A DNA stretch of 64,000 bases from an uncultured Selenomonas sp. GTDB lineage: Bacteria > Bacillota > Negativicutes > Selenomonadales > Selenomonadaceae. Under the pieces are notes generated by a model that worked only from the letters and a program-made list of their open reading frames with translations, did not search any database and was not told the DNA's origin. A program made the translations under genes and the position numbers. The stretch covers positions 1-64,000 of the forward strand of contig CAJPOT010000003.1 of NCBI GenBank assembly GCA_905372355.1. Direction: 5' to 3'. How positions within the stretch are numbered: position 1 is the stretch's first letter; every line of letters starts with the position of its first letter. This document shows, one piece after another, positions 62,233-64,000 of the stretch.

Positions 62233-62673
62233 TTATTCACGATAGGCGATCGCATTCTCCTCGCACCAATCACGCGCAAGCGCGAGAAGACTCGACGAAA
62301 GATGTGCCTGCCAGGCCGCCGCCAAGGAAAGGCTCTGCACCGCACGTCGAAAGCGCAGCCGGGCAGAAGCGCCGCGCAGGGTTTCCTCAAGGGCAACACG
62401 CGCCTCCTGAGGCACCTTTTCTGCAAAAGTCTGCATGATGGAGCGAATCTCTGCATCGTAGATGTCGGGCAGCGGCACATAGCGCTGCCAATCCTCCTCA
62501 ATGGAAAGCAGCCGTTCCATGCGCACTTCCTCCCGAGACGTCGCTTCGGCTCGCGCGTCGGATTCGTCTTCTCCCATCAAGATGATGCGCCCATCACGCG
62601 TATCGGCATAGCCCTGCAATACATCTGTCTTTTCCAGTGCAGCGGCCAGCTCCTGCAAAGAGATTTCCAACAA
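62233..62673 (-). CDS. UPF0158 family protein
   Basis: A 146-residue soluble protein with the UPF0158 pattern: a short N-terminal strand segment (YADTRDGRIILMGEDES), then YVPLPDIYDAEIRSIMQTFAE near 65-85 and a helical C-terminus ending ARDWCEENAIAY. The biochemical function of the family is not established. It starts with TTG at 62673 behind GGGGAGGG, 12 nt after tyrA, so it shares the aromatic amino acid transcript. It is the last gene before the rpoB promoter. Confidence 0.8.
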   Translation of the reverse strand: MLEISLQELAAALEKTDVLQGYADTRDGRIILMGEDESDARAEATSREEVRMERLLSIEEDWQRYVPLPDIYDAEIRSIMQTFAEKVPQEARVALEETLRGASARLRFRRAVQSLSLAAAWQAHLSSSLLALARDWCEENAIAYRE

Positions 62674-62685
62674 TGTCCCTCCCCG

Positions 62686-63573
62686 TCATACGAGATCGTA
62701 CATCTTTTCCGTGCGGTCGAGGATAGCGTCACGCCGCTCCTTGCTCGCGGCAAAGTAGCGATGCACGGCTTCACGATCGCCCGCTTCGATGGAAGCGATG
62801 ACCGTTCCGAGGATCGCCTGCAGATCGCGCAAGTGACCCGTGATTGCCTCTCGGTTCGTCATGCAGATATCCGCCCACATATCGGCGTTCGAAGATGCGA
62901 TGCGTGTCGTATCCTTGAAGCCGCCACCTGCGAGCTTCAGGCACGATTCCATGTCGCCTTCGCTCTGGTTGAGGAGCGTCACAAGTGCCGCTGCCGTCAC
63001 ATGCGGCACATGGCTGATGATTGAAGCGCAGCGATCATGCTTTTGTATATCGAGGCGCAGGAAGTTCGCCTCCGTATTCGAAAGCACCGACATCAATTTC
63101 TCGTGCGCCTCGGGCGGCGCTCCCGTATCCTCGACGATGACGTAAGCCTTGTGCCGGAAGAGGTCGGCGGACGCCGCCTCGACGCCGCTCTTCTCGCGCC
63201 CCGTCATCGGATGGCCCGCGATGTAGTGGACGCCCGCGGGCAGAATGCCCTGGATGTGCTGCCAAAGATATGCCTTCGTGCTTCCCGCATCCGTCAAGAT
63301 CGCGCCTTTCTTGAGATACGGCACGATTCGTTCCAGCATCGGCGTCATCTGCAGCACGGGCGTCGCCAGAAACACGATGTCAGCACCCTCGACGACTTCA
63401 CGAACGTCGGGCGACGCCATGTCGACAGCGCCGCGCTTTACGGCAAGATCCATGGACTTCTGCGTGCGGCAGAGTCCCGTGATGAAGATGTCCGCTCCGA
63501 GCTTCTCCTTTAAGCAAAGTCCCAAAGAGCCGCCGATGAGTCCGACGCCGATGATAGCCAGTTTCATCTTCAT
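62686..63573 (-). CDS. tyrA: Prephenate dehydrogenase
   Basis: Oxidative decarboxylation of prephenate to 4-hydroxyphenylpyruvate in tyrosine synthesis. The 295-residue protein has the Rossmann motif [10 protein letters not shown] (9-18), [10 protein letters not shown] near 69, [10 protein letters not shown] near 94, and the catalytic histidine in [14 protein letters not shown] near 117-130. It has no ACT or chorismate mutase domain. It overlaps the DAHP synthase stop by 4 nt (ATGA), so the two genes form an aromatic operon. Confidence 0.95.
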   Translation of the reverse strand: MKMKLAIIGVGLIGGSLGLCLKEKLGADIFITGLCRTQKSMDLAVKRGAVDMASPDVREVVEGADIVFLATPVLQMTPMLERIVPYLKKGAILTDAGSTKAYLWQHIQGILPAGVHYIAGHPMTGREKSGVEAASADLFRHKAYVIVEDTGAPPEAHEKLMSVLSNTEANFLRLDIQKHDRCASIISHVPHVTAAALVTLLNQSEGDMESCLKLAGGGFKDTTRIASSNADMWADICMTNREAITGHLRDLQAILGTVIASIEAGDREAVHRYFAASKERRDAILDRTEKMYDLV

Positions 63574-64000
63574 GCCTCGCGCCCCATGAAGCGTGCAATG
63601 TCACGCACATCTTCCATCGTCTTCTGGAAATTCTCGGGCGTCAGGGACTGGTCGCCGTCCGAAAGCGCGACTTCAGGATGCGGATGAACCTCGATGATGA
63701 GACCGTCCGCACCGGCCGCGATTGCCGCACGCGCCATCGCGGGCACCATCTGCCAACGCCCTGTGCCGTGGCTCGGGTCGACGATGATCGGCAGGTGCGA
63801 GATCTCCTTGATGGCAGCGACGGCGCTCAGATCGAGCGTATTGCGCGTATACGTCTCGTAAGTGCGTATGCCGCGCTCACAGAATACGACGTTGTCGTTA
63901 CCGCCGGCCATGATGTACTCCGCCGCGTTGAGCCACTCGCTGATGGTCGCGGAAAGGCCGCGCTTCAAGAGTACAGGCGTATGCACCTTGCCGACTTCTT
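63570..64000 (-). CDS. aroF: 3-deoxy-7-phosphoheptulonate (DAHP) synthase, C-terminal part
   Basis: Condenses phosphoenolpyruvate and erythrose-4-phosphate, the first step of the shikimate pathway. Only the last 143 or so residues are present; the 5' end lies beyond the right edge. Visible motifs are [56 protein letters not shown] and [22 protein letters not shown]. These are typical of the KDO8P-synthase-like (class I beta) DAHP synthases. It is coupled to tyrA. Confidence 0.94.
   Translation of the reverse strand, partial: EVGKVHTPVLLKRGLSATISEWLNAAEYIMAGGNDNVVFCERGIRTYETYTRNTLDLSAVAAIKEISHLPIIVDPSHGTGRWQMVPAMARAAIAAGADGLIIEVHPHPEVALSDGDQSLTPENFQKTMEDVRDIARFMGREA

Overview
The window comes from a Negativicutes bacterium, most likely Selenomonas-like. 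The evidence is a Firmicutes-type 16S rRNA 5' end with a very long helix-6 (V1) extension, the anaerobic cobalamin pathway next to a two-subunit methylmalonyl-CoA mutase (succinate/propionate metabolism), moderately GC-rich DNA, and strong Shine-Dalgarno sites with many TTG starts. The assignment is inferred from content; no database search was possible.

Layout. 1-830: the 5' end of an rRNA operon on the minus strand, with tandem promoters and a folded leader. 831-14436: fifteen minus-strand genes forming most of the anaerobic adenosylcobalamin pathway (cbiD-E-T-F-G-H-J-C-A, cobU, cbiP/cobQ, cbiB, cobS, cobD, cobC). Promoters lie before cbiD and before cobQ, and the two promoter regions are homologous. 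14604-21209: a minus-strand operon of mutA, mutB, meaB and an MsrA-like gene without its catalytic residues, led by a cobalamin riboswitch with two terminators. 21307-29384: a small unknown ORF, a long glutamine synthetase, hypF and hydF (hydrogenase maturation), and two tandem soluble chemoreceptors. 29439-35355: azlCD, a hotdog thioesterase, murI, a membrane acyltransferase, pepD and sepF, with MITE-like elements around the acyltransferase. 35556-50433: typA, ftsY, smc, a LysR regulator, a FecBCD/BtuFCD-type ABC transporter in an operon with cbiL, then zapA, pheT and pheS. 50692-53992: a U32 peptidase-family protein and a class III aminotransferase. 54066-64000: rpoC and rpoB, a UPF0158 protein, tyrA, and the 3' part of a DAHP synthase gene.

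How the genes work together. The cbi/cob genes make the coenzyme that MutAB needs, and MeaB protects and loads the mutase. CbiL, which acts before the main cluster's methyltransferases, sits 30 kb away with a metal-chelate or corrinoid importer under a promoter containing a perfect palindrome. The riboswitch precedes the B12-dependent mutase rather than the biosynthetic operon, whose 5' leaders are too short to hold one. No cobalt chelatase, adenosyltransferase, CobT or methylmalonyl-CoA epimerase is present in the window.

The points most worth following up are the riboswitch arrangement, the MsrA-like pseudo-enzyme, the duplicated promoter module, the short hairpin repeat, the MITE family, the 16S helix-6 insert, the duplicated segment in RpoC, and the terminator in the rpoB leader.
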